From: Membranipora membranacea
Taxonomy: Eukaryota; Bryozoa; Gymnolaemata; Cheilostomatida; Membraniporidae
Length of the DNA stretch: 64,000 bases
Assembly: GCA_914767715.1 (NCBI GenBank)
Contig: OU612065.1
Span: forward strand, 7,502,001 to 7,566,000
Reading direction: 5' to 3'
In this document: piece after piece, positions 1-13,292 of the stretch
How the letters are laid out: every line of letters starts with the position of its first letter
How positions within the stretch are numbered: the first letter of the stretch is position 1
Made by a program: the position numbers and the translations under genes
The notes under the pieces: model-generated
The model's database searches: none
What the model saw: only the letters and a program-made list of their open reading frames with translations
What the model was told of the DNA's origin: nothing

Positions 1-147
1 ACTTATTCCTCATCTAAGCTGTCGGACACAAGAAGATTTTTTTTAACACATCAAATCATGTTGTAATGACATCGGTTTGTTGAAGCGAGGGAATGTCAGT
101 CATCATATGATTTTATGATTGCAGTTTAAATGGCTACTCTGAATTCC

Positions 148-513
148 ACTACAGTTTTTATGTCTTTTCGACTGATTTGGAAGCAAAATCCCCGCAGTGT
201 CATGAAGTGCTCAGGCAGATGACATGTTTGTTTGCTCTAAACTTTGACAAGTAATTTGCTGTTTAGACAAGTGATGATATTTTGGTTTTTTGCTATGTTA
301 AGTGTTATAAGAGCATGTTGGTGAGATTAGACTACAGTTTTTATGTCTTTTCGACTGATTTGGAAGCAAAATCCCCGCAGTGTCAGGAAGTGCTCAGACA
401 GATGACATGTTTGTTTGCTCTAAACTTTAACAAGTAATTTGCTGTTTAGACAAGTGATAATATTTTGGTTTTTTGCTATGTTAAGTGTTATATGAGCATG
501 TTGGTGAGATTAA
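148..513. repeat. 183-bp tandem duplication (two copies)
   Basis: Bases 148-330 and 331-513 are near-identical head-to-tail copies starting with ACTACAGTTTTTATG and ending with GTTGGTGAGATTA; only a handful of bases differ. The pair lies directly 5' of the splice acceptor of the first coding exon (564). The near-identity points to a recent local duplication inside an intron. No open frame or transposon terminus is visible. Confidence 0.95.
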
Positions 514-563
514 CTGTGAGTGTATAATTTTCCTCCGAACACTTGATGTTTTCTTTCCGACAG

Positions 564-1254
564 CCTGTTTGAGAGTTTTAGTGAACGTGCTGATCTGTGG
601 CTGGTAAAAGCTAACAGATTCATAGACTCTGTTGATCCAAATACTCGAGGTAAGATTTTTATGCTGGCTTCCTAATCCTAGCTACTCCATTTGTGCCGGT
701 ACTATTACGCTAATGTTCCTGTGTAAATGAGGCAGTTTGAAATATGGCATGTCACACCATGAATGATTTTGCAGATGTAATTATTTTGATATGGTATTCC
801 TATTTCCCTGGTCATGAAATATTGACCACTTAGTTTGATTACTCAAGTCTTTGGCTGCCTACTTGCTAAACTAGATTCATTCTCATTGCGCTAGAGTTGC
901 CCAGGAACTTACTTGTTTTTGACAAAAGCCATGTGAAAAATACATGGTGTATACAAATTTCCTTGTGGCATAATTATTATAAAGAAACAGTATAACTCCA
1001 ATACATGAAGCACACAATGAACTTTTTTTAAGAGAATATTGCAGATACTGTGTTCTCAGATGAGTGTGATTGAATGCTCTTGACTGGATATCACAACATA
1101 CTGATGTATTGGGTATGTTATGATTTCATCAAGTCTCAAACAACATGTCTTGTCTGTTTCAGGATTCCACATTCAATATGACAAGGCTGAGGATATGTGT
1201 GCAAAACTGATGAGAAAAATGCTAAAGAAGATTGATCATGGTGAGATTCTGTAA
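564..1254 (+). CDS. Two coding exons of an unrecognised gene (3' part or internal)
   Basis: Exon 564-649 follows a pyrimidine-rich CAG acceptor and ends before GTAAG; exon 1163-1240 follows TTTCAG and ends before GTGAGA. The phases agree (phase 1 across the intron), giving about 55 residues including SFSERADLWLVKANRF and then AEDMCAKLMRKMLKKI. The second exon can either splice at 1240 in phase 1 or read on for four codons to a TAA at 1252-1254, which would end the protein. I do not recognise the family. It is probably not the upstream part of UTP6, because a phase-1 end does not fit the phase-0 start of the UTP6 exon at 10338, although missing intermediate exons could change this. The 5' part lies outside the window. 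Confidence 0.55.
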
Positions 1255-1819
1255 AACTTATATACCATTCATTTGATCGCTAATAGGCTGAACATTTTCT
1301 GATTAGGCATAGAGGATAAGATCTCACCCTAATAGGCCTAAAATCTCAAACAGTCAAAACGGGACAATGAGTATTATTTTGATACAGACTTGTATTCAAA
1401 CATCTCGATTTCAAATTAATACTAGCTGAGGATATGCCTGCGGGTAAATTTTACTAACTCTCTCATTGAAAGCTTCCACTCTAAGTTCAGACTGTTCAAA
1501 CAGTAACTTGATCACGAGGACTGCATCATGGAATCAGCCATTAATGAAATGACATTTTTGCAAAAATTAAATTTATTGAATATATGCATACCACCTACAA
1601 TGTCATGATGAGATATGTCAGTCATGGCTATAGAGATGTAGGTTGAACGTGACAAGATCAATTAAAAGCCACAACTTTCGTTGGCAAGAGTGGGAAAATT
1701 CAACATTTGTCAGAGAAAAAAAATATCGGTGTACAGAAAGAAATGCCAAAATATAGTTAAAAGTAAAAGAAGATTGTCGAAAATGCTTTGAGCTAACATG
1801 GATTGATCCAAACTGGACC
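1255..1819. other. Spacer, no gene seen
   Basis: No convincing exon is present. A TTTATT at about 1569 (AATAAA on the minus strand) would suit the poly(A) signal of the minus-strand membrane protein gene that ends at 1820. Confidence 0.5.
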
Positions 1820-3427
1820 CTAAACTTGAGAAGATTCAACACTAGAGTAATTATCAGTGGTCGATGAGCAGCTGGCAGCTATATTTGGTTTCCAGGTTAG
1901 AACACCAGCTCCACTAGCGTAGTGACTTCTGTAGAGATCGACACGGTTGTTATCATCCTTCTCCTTTTCATACCATGATGGCACAAAGGCATAGTTACTA
2001 GACGTACTTAGCTGATTATTGTTATTAGCTGTCAGTGGAGTGGATGTCATAGGAAAAGTGGGAATGAGTTTACTAGTTGAAGTATATCGAGGTACTTTTT
2101 CTGCTACTAGAGGCTTAGCGAATTGTTTTTGTGATGCTGCAATGAGATCCACCCGTTGGTTGGCTTTGTCTGCCATCAGTAGGTTAGTGCTGTCGCTATG
2201 CTGCACGTGAAAGGCTACTCTCTGAATGTCTGACATTTTCTCATATATTTTTACTTGACTATGGATTTCTTCAGTCAGTTTTTCGTGTGAAGGATAGAAA
2301 CCTTTACGCAGAGTGCCCAGATGTATTTCTGCTTCTGTGGTCGCATGCATACCCTGTGTAAGTAAAGTAACATTCACACGTTCAATCCCCTTGAGAAGTC
2401 ATGACATTAGTCATCACAGCTGATTATACAAGGAGGAAGGAAATGGGTACAATTTTCAAAACCTCACATTGCTGATGGGGTGAAGATTATGGAAAGTGTA
2501 TTAATGATTTCTGTATTTTATGGTGACAGCACCTCAGAGTTGGCTGTCAAGTAATAACTAATAATACCTCTTGACAATGGTTTTGTACTTCACTGAGTGT
2601 GTAATTACCTGGATGATAAGCCAAATGCTTCCAACGCAGTATAATCATTACCATATTGGCTAACATGTCTACCATACCATATTATCTAAGTTCCCGGGAG
2701 GTCATTTCTTGGCAATGCTATAATTTCAGTCACTTATAACTCCTTTCCTCACATTTGATTTTCAAAGGCACTAAACATTTTGGTTAATCAGATATCAATA
2801 TCATTACAAAGATCTCACACACTAATCCGCAACTCTATTAATCATTTAGCCACAACTTAATTTCACTATCACAGTCACTTCTTTAACATGTGAAAGTGCT
2901 CACTGCTGCTGATATTCTGGAACCCATGAGATGCCATCTCAAACTCTAGACCTACCTCATTTTGATATGAGTGGTGCGACTTATCCAGCCTCTTGGCGTC
3001 CAGCACCAGACCACCTGACAGTTTCTCTTCTAGACTTGTTTCCACATCGCCCACATCTATAGCACTATCAGCGCTGTGCTGAGAGAATTTATCAAAGTTT
3101 TTGCCGCTCCTGTTGTCAGCAAAGCTTGGCATCGCTATCAGTGTCCGTCCAGGTGTGCCGTGCGACTTGCATTGCTGCTTTCTGAGCTTATATTTGTAAA
3201 GACAGACTAGAAATCCCAGAAATACGAATATAGTTATAAGTGTTGGGACGATTATTCCGATGTAGAACAATGTAGCCAGTGATTGATCCATTGTCAGGTT
3301 GTTGTGATGTGAGAGACTTCTGTTCAGAGCTTCCAGTCTGCCAAGTTTAATCCCTGGCCCCCTGTCAGGGTCAGCTCGGACAGTAATGTTGTTGACACTG
3401 TTGGTGATGCCTATCCTCTTACTGTAA
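1820..3427 (-). CDS. Single-pass (type I-like) membrane protein, last two exons, unknown family
   Basis: Two minus-strand exons join in frame: 3427-2956 (after acceptor TCTCTAG, before donor GTAGGT) and 2353-1820 (after TACACAG, ending in TAG). The first has an Asn-rich juxtamembrane stretch with N-glycosylation sequons (NNIT, NRS, NLT), then one hydrophobic helix (IGIIVPTLITIFVFLGFLV) followed by basic KYKLRKQQ, a classic stop-transfer. The cytoplasmic tail is about 270 residues, Ser/Thr-rich and low in hydrophobics; it contains a short helical region (HEKLTEEIHSQVKIYEKM) and ends SSVESSQV. The first exon opens in phase 2, so upstream exons with the ectodomain must exist, probably within 3.5-10 kb, but I could not identify them. 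The arrangement suits a receptor or adhesion protein. No conserved signalling domain is seen in the tail, and I do not assign a family. Confidence 0.75.
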
Positions 3428-6400
3428 CTAGAGAGAAAGCAAGCCATTAGAAAATCAATAAAGGTTTATTCTAAAGACGATCAAATAGCCTAGCCGTAAA
3501 TTAATATAATTGCTCTGCTGTGTTCATCTGACACACTATCAGGTGTGAACTCTCACCCAGGTGTACAATCACCAATTTTCAAATATGATGAACAATACTT
3601 TGGTAAGGTCTGAGTCTTCCCATTTAAGCGATTATGGTTGGTATGCAGTGTGCCAAATGACAGGAGGGTGGTTCGGCATTTTGAACATCTACATTCCAGA
3701 ATGTGTCAATAATAGCACTAAATTGCTAGTTTACAATACTGATGATTAGATCTAAAAATACATATAAATGTAAAACATGTTCATCCATGCAGTCAATAAA
3801 ATGCTTTCTTCTGTTCGGTTGTCAAAAAATAAGGACTAATCAAAAAATATGTTTATTGCTTGTGACTATTTTTTTGTGGTTGGAAATGAAGAGGCGAATA
3901 TGTAGCTAGGTAGGATAATTGCATCCGATATGATGATGTCAGGCGAGGGAGCACCTGCGATGGCTTTATCGGCTGTATCTGCTATATCAGGGTACGAGGA
4001 GTTGTTTTGTTGACATCACTAGATTTAATCTAGCTACTGAGAAATTGAATGCAGATTGTTTGCCCAGCCATTAACTATCTACTATAGCATTCAAAAGCTT
4101 TCTATGCTCTTTGGCAGATGAAAAGACTAGAACTATAAAAAATATGTGATAAAGGTATGGATCAGACACACACTCATTCGGCAATTACTGATGGCTATGA
4201 ATATAAGCGTGATATCAGCATCTCAGCTATATAAAACATTGAGAATAGTTGTGAGTGATCCACTTCTCACTACACAATAGACAATAAATGAATAATCCAT
4301 AATTTAATTGTTGCTGATACAAGACATGGGGATATGCTGCTTCAAACAAACTATTGTGTACAGCCAGCAAGAAAATCGGCTTAGGCGAATTACACACATG
4401 TGACGGCAATCCGGAGCTGGCTGGGCTTTGGTATTTGGTTCTAGTTTCAGCTTTGATGGTTCACATTGCAAAGCTCTCGATGCACGGAATGAAAACTCTG
4501 CACTCAGGAGAAAATGCTACTCTGAAATTTCAATCCAACTTGCAATTGAAAAGTGTTCTGTATTGCCGAAATTAAACCAGCCAAATCCCTCTCTATAGAT
4601 GCTCCATTGGGCTTAACTTGTTTGTTCTGTTCTATTATGGTATGCATTACATGTTTTGACAATATTTGTTCAGCAATGTTATCATGTTCTAATAGTTTTT
4701 GCTAATATTGGCCTGCAGCCCTCTTGATAAGCCTTTATTAACATCTTGGATATAAGATACCCATTGTGACATTTTTGGAGATGAAGTTGTCACGTCACGC
4801 ATTGATAGCCTGCTATTGAATATTCAACCGATGCAGCACCAAGTTTTCAAATTACTAGAGAAATCTTCAAAGGCCAGAGTATTTTGACATGTTATTCTGT
4901 AATTGACTGATAAGCAGAAAGAAACTGTTATGTAACTTGGTAATGTTGTCTGTGGTTATTTCGAGCCACCCATAGATAAAATTAATGAAGAACAATTATG
5001 TTCTAACAGTGTAAGTTCTAACAGTGTAAGTTCACTGAATGGAAGGCATTATCTCTGATTATGTTGTCAATCTATATCAGTCTCAAACTGCAAATTTAAA
5101 TGCAAGTTTACATGACCGTTCAACCAATTATCGCATGGTGTCAAGACAGCAACTTATATACTTGTTGGTAATGGACCTATGTAAATGGTTCTAAATGGTC
5201 TGACAACTTTAGGTTATATTAATTTGATTGTAATACAATCCATGCAGTATAGAACCAAAACTCGTTGTTTGTACATGGTGGGTGCATGTGAAAGCTCAGC
5301 TAATTTCGCACATGTGGGCCTACTTAGACAATAATGCACACCTGTTAAAAAACTAGAATTTATTTGCTTTCAGTGCTAACAATGTTTACTTTGTTCATCA
5401 TTTAAAACTACTTCTACTAGTCATTCCATTCTGTCAGACCTGTGCATAAATTATTATGACAGTCCATTGTTTTCAGTGCAAAAGCTAAAACTAATAAAAC
5501 AGAGTTCCGTTCCATTTTCAGACAAGTGGGATACAATCACCTAATTCCCTGTAGTGTATTTTACTGTGTGCGTAAAAATGAATGGGAAATCCTCCCATCT
5601 AGCTCCTTGAATGTACTTTGTCTAAACTTTGAATAATCCACTCAGCAACTCTCATGGGCTACATGGTTATTTTTATGGTAAAGAAAACTTTCACTGGAAA
5701 TCGTAGTTGTAAATAAATCTATTTCGCCAATCTTGCCAACATAGTATAAACTGTAGCTGAAAACTTGAGTATTTACAATCATCATATGCTTCCACCACCT
5801 TTTCACTTCTCTCAACTACCAGCCAACTGCTACCAACCCTCTATCAAAATGGGTTTTACATCACCCATGGCGTCAACATCTTCATTTCCGCAATTCCACA
5901 TCAAAAGTTGAATGATTCTCACCCGTTGGTTACCGTGCTCAATGTTCCTCCTGCACCTTCCTCCTGTCGCAGTACCAGATCTCACAGGTTAAGCTTCACT
6001 GAGAGTCTCTGCTGGGGATACAGCGGTCTGTAGCTTTGCTTGAAGACAGGTACACCGTGCGCGTAACATGTATAGACTGAGCTTACTATTGAATAAAATG
6101 AAGGTAATGGCCTTGTCAAGAATTAATCTGTTATTTGATTGGTTGATATCACAATAGATTATTCACAGCCTTACTATAATGGTTAACGACAACACAGAGT
6201 TATCATTACTCTGTGGCTGCTTGCTCCCTGCCTCTCCTCTGTGTGGTTAATTCCTAAAGAGTGTCGGGTTACCACATGTCATCAATCACTGGCTACTTTT
6301 ACTACTCAACAGTAATACTGTAGTAGGGTTGTCATCTGTCAGCAACTTGATTGACCACTTGTCAGCCACATCGCAATACTGCTAGATTGTTGTTTGGCAT

Positions 6401-9400
6401 TGATGGTTAGTTATTTTTCACGAGATTGAGAACTTGCTGTCTGTCTTTCTATTTCAATGAATAACTAGCTTCCAATATGATGTTTTGAACAAGATCTCAG
6501 GATCATGATTCTTAAATCGTAGGAGTTGATAGGTAAAAAGGCAGCTAGAGATAACCAGTGCCATTGGTTTCCGAAATAGGCGCATTATCAATTTATAGTT
6601 TGGGCATGCTACCGACTCACAATGGTATTTTTGGTTTGAGTCTGTTGTTTCAGCGCTGAACAAACAAACTTTAACAGAGGTAGAATATGTAATATTGGCT
6701 TTATACTCTTGAAGTTGGAACCATCAACAGGAAATTTTAAAAGACAAACACTTGAGTTTATATTTAATTCCCCTGAAGCATTTTTAGATATAAAGGCTTG
6801 TATTACCGACAAAGGTCGCCTAAGCCACTTTTATCTGAAATTCCATAGATAAAAAATCGATCAGCTCATGATTTTCCATGTCACCACTTTTTGGTATTGC
6901 CATGAAATATACTATATCTATTAGGTCTATCCAATGATGGGAATTCATTGGTCAATGGGTGTTGCTTTCAATGATGACGTTTGAGAACCTTTTTTTTTTT
7001 TTCACTTTTACTGGCAGTCTATTTCATTCCAGTAGCGGAATGTTTTCCGAATAGTGCCAACAGACATACTTTCAACAGACATATTCCCAGACAAGCAGCT
7101 TTTCCCCCAAATTCCAGTCCAAATTTATTCATCTGGATTACTGGCATTATGTAAACTGTAACCAGAATGGCTTTTTTATCCCAAGGTATTGTGTTCACAG
7201 TGTAATTGTAAAACCCCAAATAATAATATGGTAATCACCATGAGTAACGATCACAGTCGCTGCTGCTCAAACAATACAATCTTAACCCAGCTGTCCACAA
7301 ACAAAAATTTATGGAAATTGAATCTATTGAAATTTGTGGTTAAGCTGATTCCAATTGCACTAATTACTGCACACTTCAAATAGCAATAATAGAGCTAATT
7401 CATTTTGACAAGTTCTCTAATGGAGCTTTATTACTAAATCTTCTGATTTAATCATCATGGACCCATGTTGAACCAAAACCAGGAATTCTGTCTGCCTCAT
7501 TTATGGTGACTCATGTTTCCTCCTGCACCCTGAAAGTCCCAACATACACATGACAAACAAGTTGAAATGGTAAATGTTAGGAAGTAAATAAATCTGAAGG
7601 CCTATAAAATATTAATTTTATGTTTTTATTTGGAGACACCAGTAGATACAACATACAGTAGTGTGCATACCACTGCACAACACACAGGTCTTCAGCTAGA
7701 AACCATGAGTCAAGGGGTGTTTCAAGGCGTTCTCTAGTACAACCACCTCATGGCCGGCCACAGCAGCGTGAAGCCACCCCTGTAGAGCATCTCATTCTAT
7801 CACTTCCAGCCCTCAGTGCATATTGTCCGTTTCGGTATTTTGGTATGATCGGTGCGGTTATGCTGGCGCGCAACCAGGGTGGCTGCCAACTCTTCATTGT
7901 TGTAGCAATTATCTGTCAATCATCTACCACCACCCCCTCTCCTCACTGTTAGATGGGGTGTGTCACCAGGTTTTTTAATCGGCATCACAAGATTATTCAT
8001 TGTCAAGACTAAAGATTGGAATAACCCACAATATCAATGTTAATTCTGAATATTGAACAGTGAAAGAAAATAAAAAAGAATATGCAGATCCGAATTGTTA
8101 AGTGTGCTAAACTGAGTGCTCCCTGTGAACATACACAGAGGTTGTGTGAACCATGGGAATACCTCTTGTTCTCACTGAGCTCGAAGGTTCAGCTCGCGCT
8201 GAGTGGCTTGGAGCCTGCATGGCTGGGCGGTTAGCACAAAAAACTGCAGATCAGGAGATCCAAATACGATTCCCGATTTCCCGATCGAGTATATGTTTTT
8301 CTAGTTTGAGGACGATGGAAATGGATACATAGTTCGAGGGCGAGCCCAGAGATGACAACTCCTCTCGATCTAGGCCAATCTCGAAACCCACATGGAAACA
8401 TGGAAACATGGTGATTTTGTGGCTTGGATTCTGATGTGAAGCTATACAAGCGACCCAGGTCATTCCGATATCAGAACAATGTTTCCTTACCTCCACTTGA
8501 TTTTTATAGTAATGTTTTGAAGTCTCAATAATTGTCAACATTTTCATTATCAGTCAAAAGCAATAAAAAGTTAGTGTAGCTTTGAAATTAACATATTTTC
8601 TTGTTAGGGATCATATTTCGGGCCTCACAAATCATGACTATAATAATAAAAATAATTGATGAATACCTCAATATATACAAGCAAAGTTCATGACAACATG
8701 TACCTGTTTGATTGATAGTGACATGTTTTTCACCACAGACTATTTCTAATAAACATTAAAGAACATAAACCTCTCAAATACCCGATGCTACTACATTCTC
8801 AGGAACACCCAAATCTTCCCAATCAACCCTAATCGCTTCCTATTGGAATTTTCTGATTGAAGTCCACCTGTATTACTGTGTATCAAATGTTGTGGCTAAT
8901 GGTTAGAGCTGATCCTATTTGGGTTAGAGTTTTGGCTGATTTATGTCGTAATTAAATTGGTGGTTACAGAAGATTCCTGGTCAGTTTATCTAGCTGTAAA
9001 CTGGAGATTACTGAACCTGGACAGAACAGAAGAGAATGTGAAGAGGTTCCTTCTCTCCCTTACCTTGGTGGATCAGAAAGGCCTAATCACCCAGTCTTGG
9101 ATGCACAAATGGGTAAGAAGATTACGGTTAGAGTAGATTTGGTAGTAACCTTTATACAAGGAAGGGTGTCAATGACTTGGCTTGAAATAGGATCCATCTT
9201 TATAGAGGTATATATTGATCCTAAAAATATGCTGATCATGGTGTTTGAGGAGATAATGTGCTTTGTGTCTGCCTGCACTACAAAGCATATTATGCAATAA
9301 TCAGTACTGTGTTTTCAGTTATGAAAAATGAAAAATATTACAGAATTAATACATACTTCGTATACATTGAGCTCCTTCAAATAGGTGATTGAGATTCACA

Positions 9401-10337
9401 TTTAGCATAGATTAAAGAGTCTAGGTGTGGATACCAATGCTAATTTCACCAGATTCGTAGTGAAATTATGACCCTTAGCTGATCCAACAATGCATGTTTA
9501 TGAAGTCGGTAGTCAGTAAGGTGTCCAACCGTTACCAATTCTCCTCATTACTGTAAAGAAAAGTGATGAAGAGACTACCAAGGCTGTCAAGATTATGTTT
9601 TAATTTTTCATTCATGGTACTTGACTTGTAATTATTTTTTGACAGCATTACCATAACAAATAATGTTACTAGAATCTTCAAACGACCTTTGTCTTTCAAG
9701 TCTACGGTACTCCACAAGACATATCTTCGGCCCTTTATCAAGCAAATTCTTCCAAGTGCTAAAACATTCAAATTTCTTGATAACTGGTAGAAATACAAAA
9801 GAACATGCCAATTTGTGCAGTGCTTGCCATGGTACGGTAAGGTTGTTGAAGTTTACCCAGCGCGGCAATACATGGAAGTCAAGGGTGTGTATCGTGAAAA
9901 TAGTCCAATTGTGCATAATAGTTGTACCTCTCAGGTCGAATTGAGATATAATAACCATAATTCTTTTCAAATTGGTCAAATTACAGAATATATGTGGAAA
10001 TGCTGTTACTGTTTTACCATATTATTGGCCCAGGGTTGCAACCACAGGTAGTTTTTTGGGGCCAGTAACGACTCTAAATCTGTAAAAATAGGCAACAAAC
10101 TGTCAACAACCATCAGAGGATAGGAAAAAAGAGGAGACAACCCCGATTTCATTAACATCTGCTATACAAAGAACCCGTAGTATTATTATCATCATTGCAC
10201 AGGAAAAAGTTTCTTCTTTTGCGTCTCTACTCAGAAGATCACAAAATTTTCTATTTGATTACTCATGTTAGCTTGTCGAGTTTAAGAACATTATTTGTAA
10301 AGAAAATGTTGTTGTAATCATCTGTTTTATCTAACAG
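3428..10337. other. Gene-poor 6.9 kb interval
   Basis: Only short open frames without good splice sites or recognisable protein sequence are seen. Missing upstream exons of the minus-strand membrane protein and the N-terminal half of UTP6 should lie here or outside the window. One tRNA-like SINE candidate is at about 8206-8282. Confidence 0.5.
8206..8282 (+). repeat. Possible tRNA-derived SINE head
   Basis: An A-box-like TGGCTGGGCGGTTAGCAC (8220) is followed about 45 bases later by a B-box-like TACGATTCCC (8266). Spacing and order match an RNA polymerase III internal promoter, but no complete cloverleaf can be drawn, so a degenerate tRNA-derived SINE is likelier than a tRNA gene. No second copy is seen in the window. 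Confidence 0.3.
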
Positions 10338-13292
10338 ATCGAGGTGGTAGCTAGTCAAGGCAATGTCAGTGAGACTGTAGAGCTGTTCGAAAAGGCAGTG
10401 AATAAGTTCCCAGACAGTGAGATCATGTGGAGCTCCTTCTTAGAATACACTGCACTGACAACAACGCAAGCCATGCAGACTGTCAACATCTTCCACAGAG
10501 CTAGAAAACTACTCAAACAGGTAAAATAGAAGTGATGTGAACAACACACACCATTTTGGTAATTGCATCTATTTCATTAACATCTAATTGATGTATTGGT
10601 TAACAAACAGTGAGTGGTCACAAAATTGTATTGTTTCTGTAACAGCCTGTTTACCTGGTGGTGTGAAAGACATCACCTGCATTTGAGAGAAAGATGCTGC
10701 ATCTTATTAATGGTTGTCTTCTCATGGAAATATCATGTACAGTGTCACCGTTATATAAGTGTCCGCCGACTATACATGGCTGCAATAATTTGTATCTATA
10801 TAAAACTCAATGCAAAACATTCATCAGTACCCCTATAAAAGATGGTCTGTCACATCAGTGTGTATGCGTCTGATATGGTTATTTCTGTTCTATTTTTAGG
10901 AGTCTTTAGATTTGTGGCAAATGATTGTGACATTGTCTACTGGACAACTGGAGACTGAAGAGATAGTTAATTTGTATGAGGTACCTATTAAAGATTTCAC
11001 AATAATATTAGGACCCCTTCTTGGCAGTGTTGTCAAGAGGAGGATATGGCAATGCCTGTCATTAGTATGGTATGAACATTGTATGTTCCCTAAGACTATC
11101 AGCCTGTGAAATACAACAATAAACGAGTAATATAGAAATTTATAGAAGACATCAAACTGTACTAAGATGACCTTTCAGTTGCCTGGAGGATAAGTCTGCT
11201 CATTTTCATCATTTCAGATGGCTATTGCCAGCCACAAATCTGTAGCTGCTTCCATGAAGGAAAGTTACCTGAATTGGACATACCTCACTCGTGATATAAG
11301 TCATGCAAGGAAACTCTATAAGCGGTAGGACCAAAACCATATAGCGATATATATAAATGTGTGTGTGTTAATGGATAGGATTATTCATCTGCCAGTTATG
11401 GTCAATTCAATCCCAAAAGCAGCTTTTATGCAGATATGCGATCATAATACTGCCTAACTGTTGATGAACTTGTAATATTATGAGCTAAAACAAAAAGATT
11501 GTAACATTGTAATAAATGATATTGTTGATTCAGGCTCAGACAGATGGTATCTGGCAGTGAAGGTCTACATAAGTTATATATCAGCATGGAGAGAGCTCAG
11601 GTAAGCAGAGCAGGCAACATACCTAACATGATAATGTACTTGCCATATCTGATATCAGATTTATCTAACCCATGGTTATGTAAATAATAATATTGGTTTG
11701 TGAATAGTTTGCCAATAACTTACTCATCTAGACTCAGAAATTGATGAAACTTCAAGTTTGATTATGACATCAGGGTTGTCTATCCTTTGACATTGACAAG
11801 ACAACCCCTCGTCTTGCTGCCTATTGAGTCCGAGAGTTATGGATGTTCCTAAATCCCTGATTGAACTTTCTTCCCAATGCACAACCTCCCTCCTCTTTAT
11901 TTAAAGTTGTTCTCAGAAATCTCCATATCTTTTAAAGTGAGATTGTTTCACTTATTTCATCACATGTGATCAAGTTCACCCAGTGACCTTTATAACGAAG
12001 ATCTTCGAATTCAGCATTTTTTTTAATATTTTTGACTACTTGTATGGTTCACTTACATGAACATCATTGAAAAATCATTTCCAAAAGCAAATGTGATTTG
12101 ATTTAATTTTCAGTGTAATGATGACCTAAGCAAAATCAGAAAGGCCTATAGATATATGATAGAGGAGTATGGTAGCTCTTCTGTCGGTAAGTAACTGTTA
12201 TGGCCAACTGATCATTGTCCTATATTCATGGAATAGCAGTTTGAATGTAAGCCAATCGACCTTGGTATCTTGTGTGTATGTTTCTTAGATATTGATGATT
12301 GATTCAATTAATCTAATTGAAGGCCTTCCAATTACAGTACATTTATAGAACATCGCTTAGTTTTCATCAGTGTGTAGTTATGCCCTCTCGCCCTTCCTGT
12401 TGATTTTGGATTATTATCTTTAGTTACGATCACAGATGATCCCTAGTTATTATCGTGGGCTGATGTAGTATCACAACATATTTGGCATGACTTCAAAACT
12501 TGGTATCAATGATAACATACAAAAGGCAGGAAATACAGTCTGTTATCCAGAACAGTAGCTCTATTGTTGTACTGTTTCAACCCTAATGATGTGCATGTAC
12601 TTACAAATAGACAAACATCACATCATTTATTTAAAGCATGGGAAGTTTTTTATTGGCAGACTTAATCATATTTATAATGAAATTGTTTCTATGAAATGCT
12701 GAAAAAGGGGAACAGGGAAAAAAGACGTTACGTGGGAAATATGTATGTATGTGAACCATGAGCAATTTGGTTGTGATATGTAACCAGCTATCTGCTATGG
12801 TATAATGGTATGGGCGAGTTCATTGTTCATGTTGGGAACTGAGAGGAATGTGGCGATCATCAAGTATACATTTGTGTTTTTTTGACTTGGAAAACAAACT
12901 GGGGGAATGGGTCAACATCATATATTGAGAAACATTTTCCGTAAGAATCCATTGTCTCAGATGGCTGATGACAAAATAATGTTGCTTATTTATGTGTCTT
13001 GCCTTGAAGTTGCAGAACACTATGAAATCAAATATGTTATTGCACATGCCTTGCGCTTATAAATAAAACCATGTTGAAATGAAAATTTTAATAAACTATA
13101 GCATTTTGATCAGATTTGTATAAATATTTTGTAGACGCCTGGTTGGAGATTATTGAGTTGGAAAAGAACGCAGGCAATGTCGACCAGACATCAGTATTAT
13201 ATAGTCAAGCTATCCGTACTCTTCAGGGAAATCTGGTTGAAGAATTCACCAGCAAGCAAACCATCCGCACAGCCCAACCATCCGCACGCTGA
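10338..13292 (+). CDS. UTP6: UTP6 small-subunit processome protein, C-terminal six exons
   Basis: Six exons (10338-10520, 10900-10980, 11218-11324, 11534-11600, 12114-12186, 13135-13292) join with consistent phases into 222 residues ending in TGA. They match the C-terminal HAT-repeat half of UTP6, the U3 snoRNP-associated protein of 18S pre-rRNA processing in the nucleolus. Recognisable segments are SYLNWTYLTRDISHARKLYK, then KIRKAYRYMIEEYGSSS, then QAIRTLQGNLVEEF near the end, in the same order as in the human protein. HAT repeats are helical pairs with spaced aromatic residues (W at DLWQM, NWTY, DAWLE). The N-terminal UTP6 domain and first HAT repeats are not found here. The first exon opens in phase 0 (IEVVASQGN), so more exons lie 5'. 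The last two introns are 0.5-0.95 kb. Confidence 0.87.

Noticed and set aside
8206-8282. tRNA gene
   Set aside because: A- and B-box-like sequences are present but no acceptor stem or full cloverleaf forms, so it is listed only as a possible SINE head.
9632-10051. Overlapping open frames of 78-115 codons on both strands
   Set aside because: No splice signals or recognisable protein sequence; both strands are open only because stop codons are sparse.
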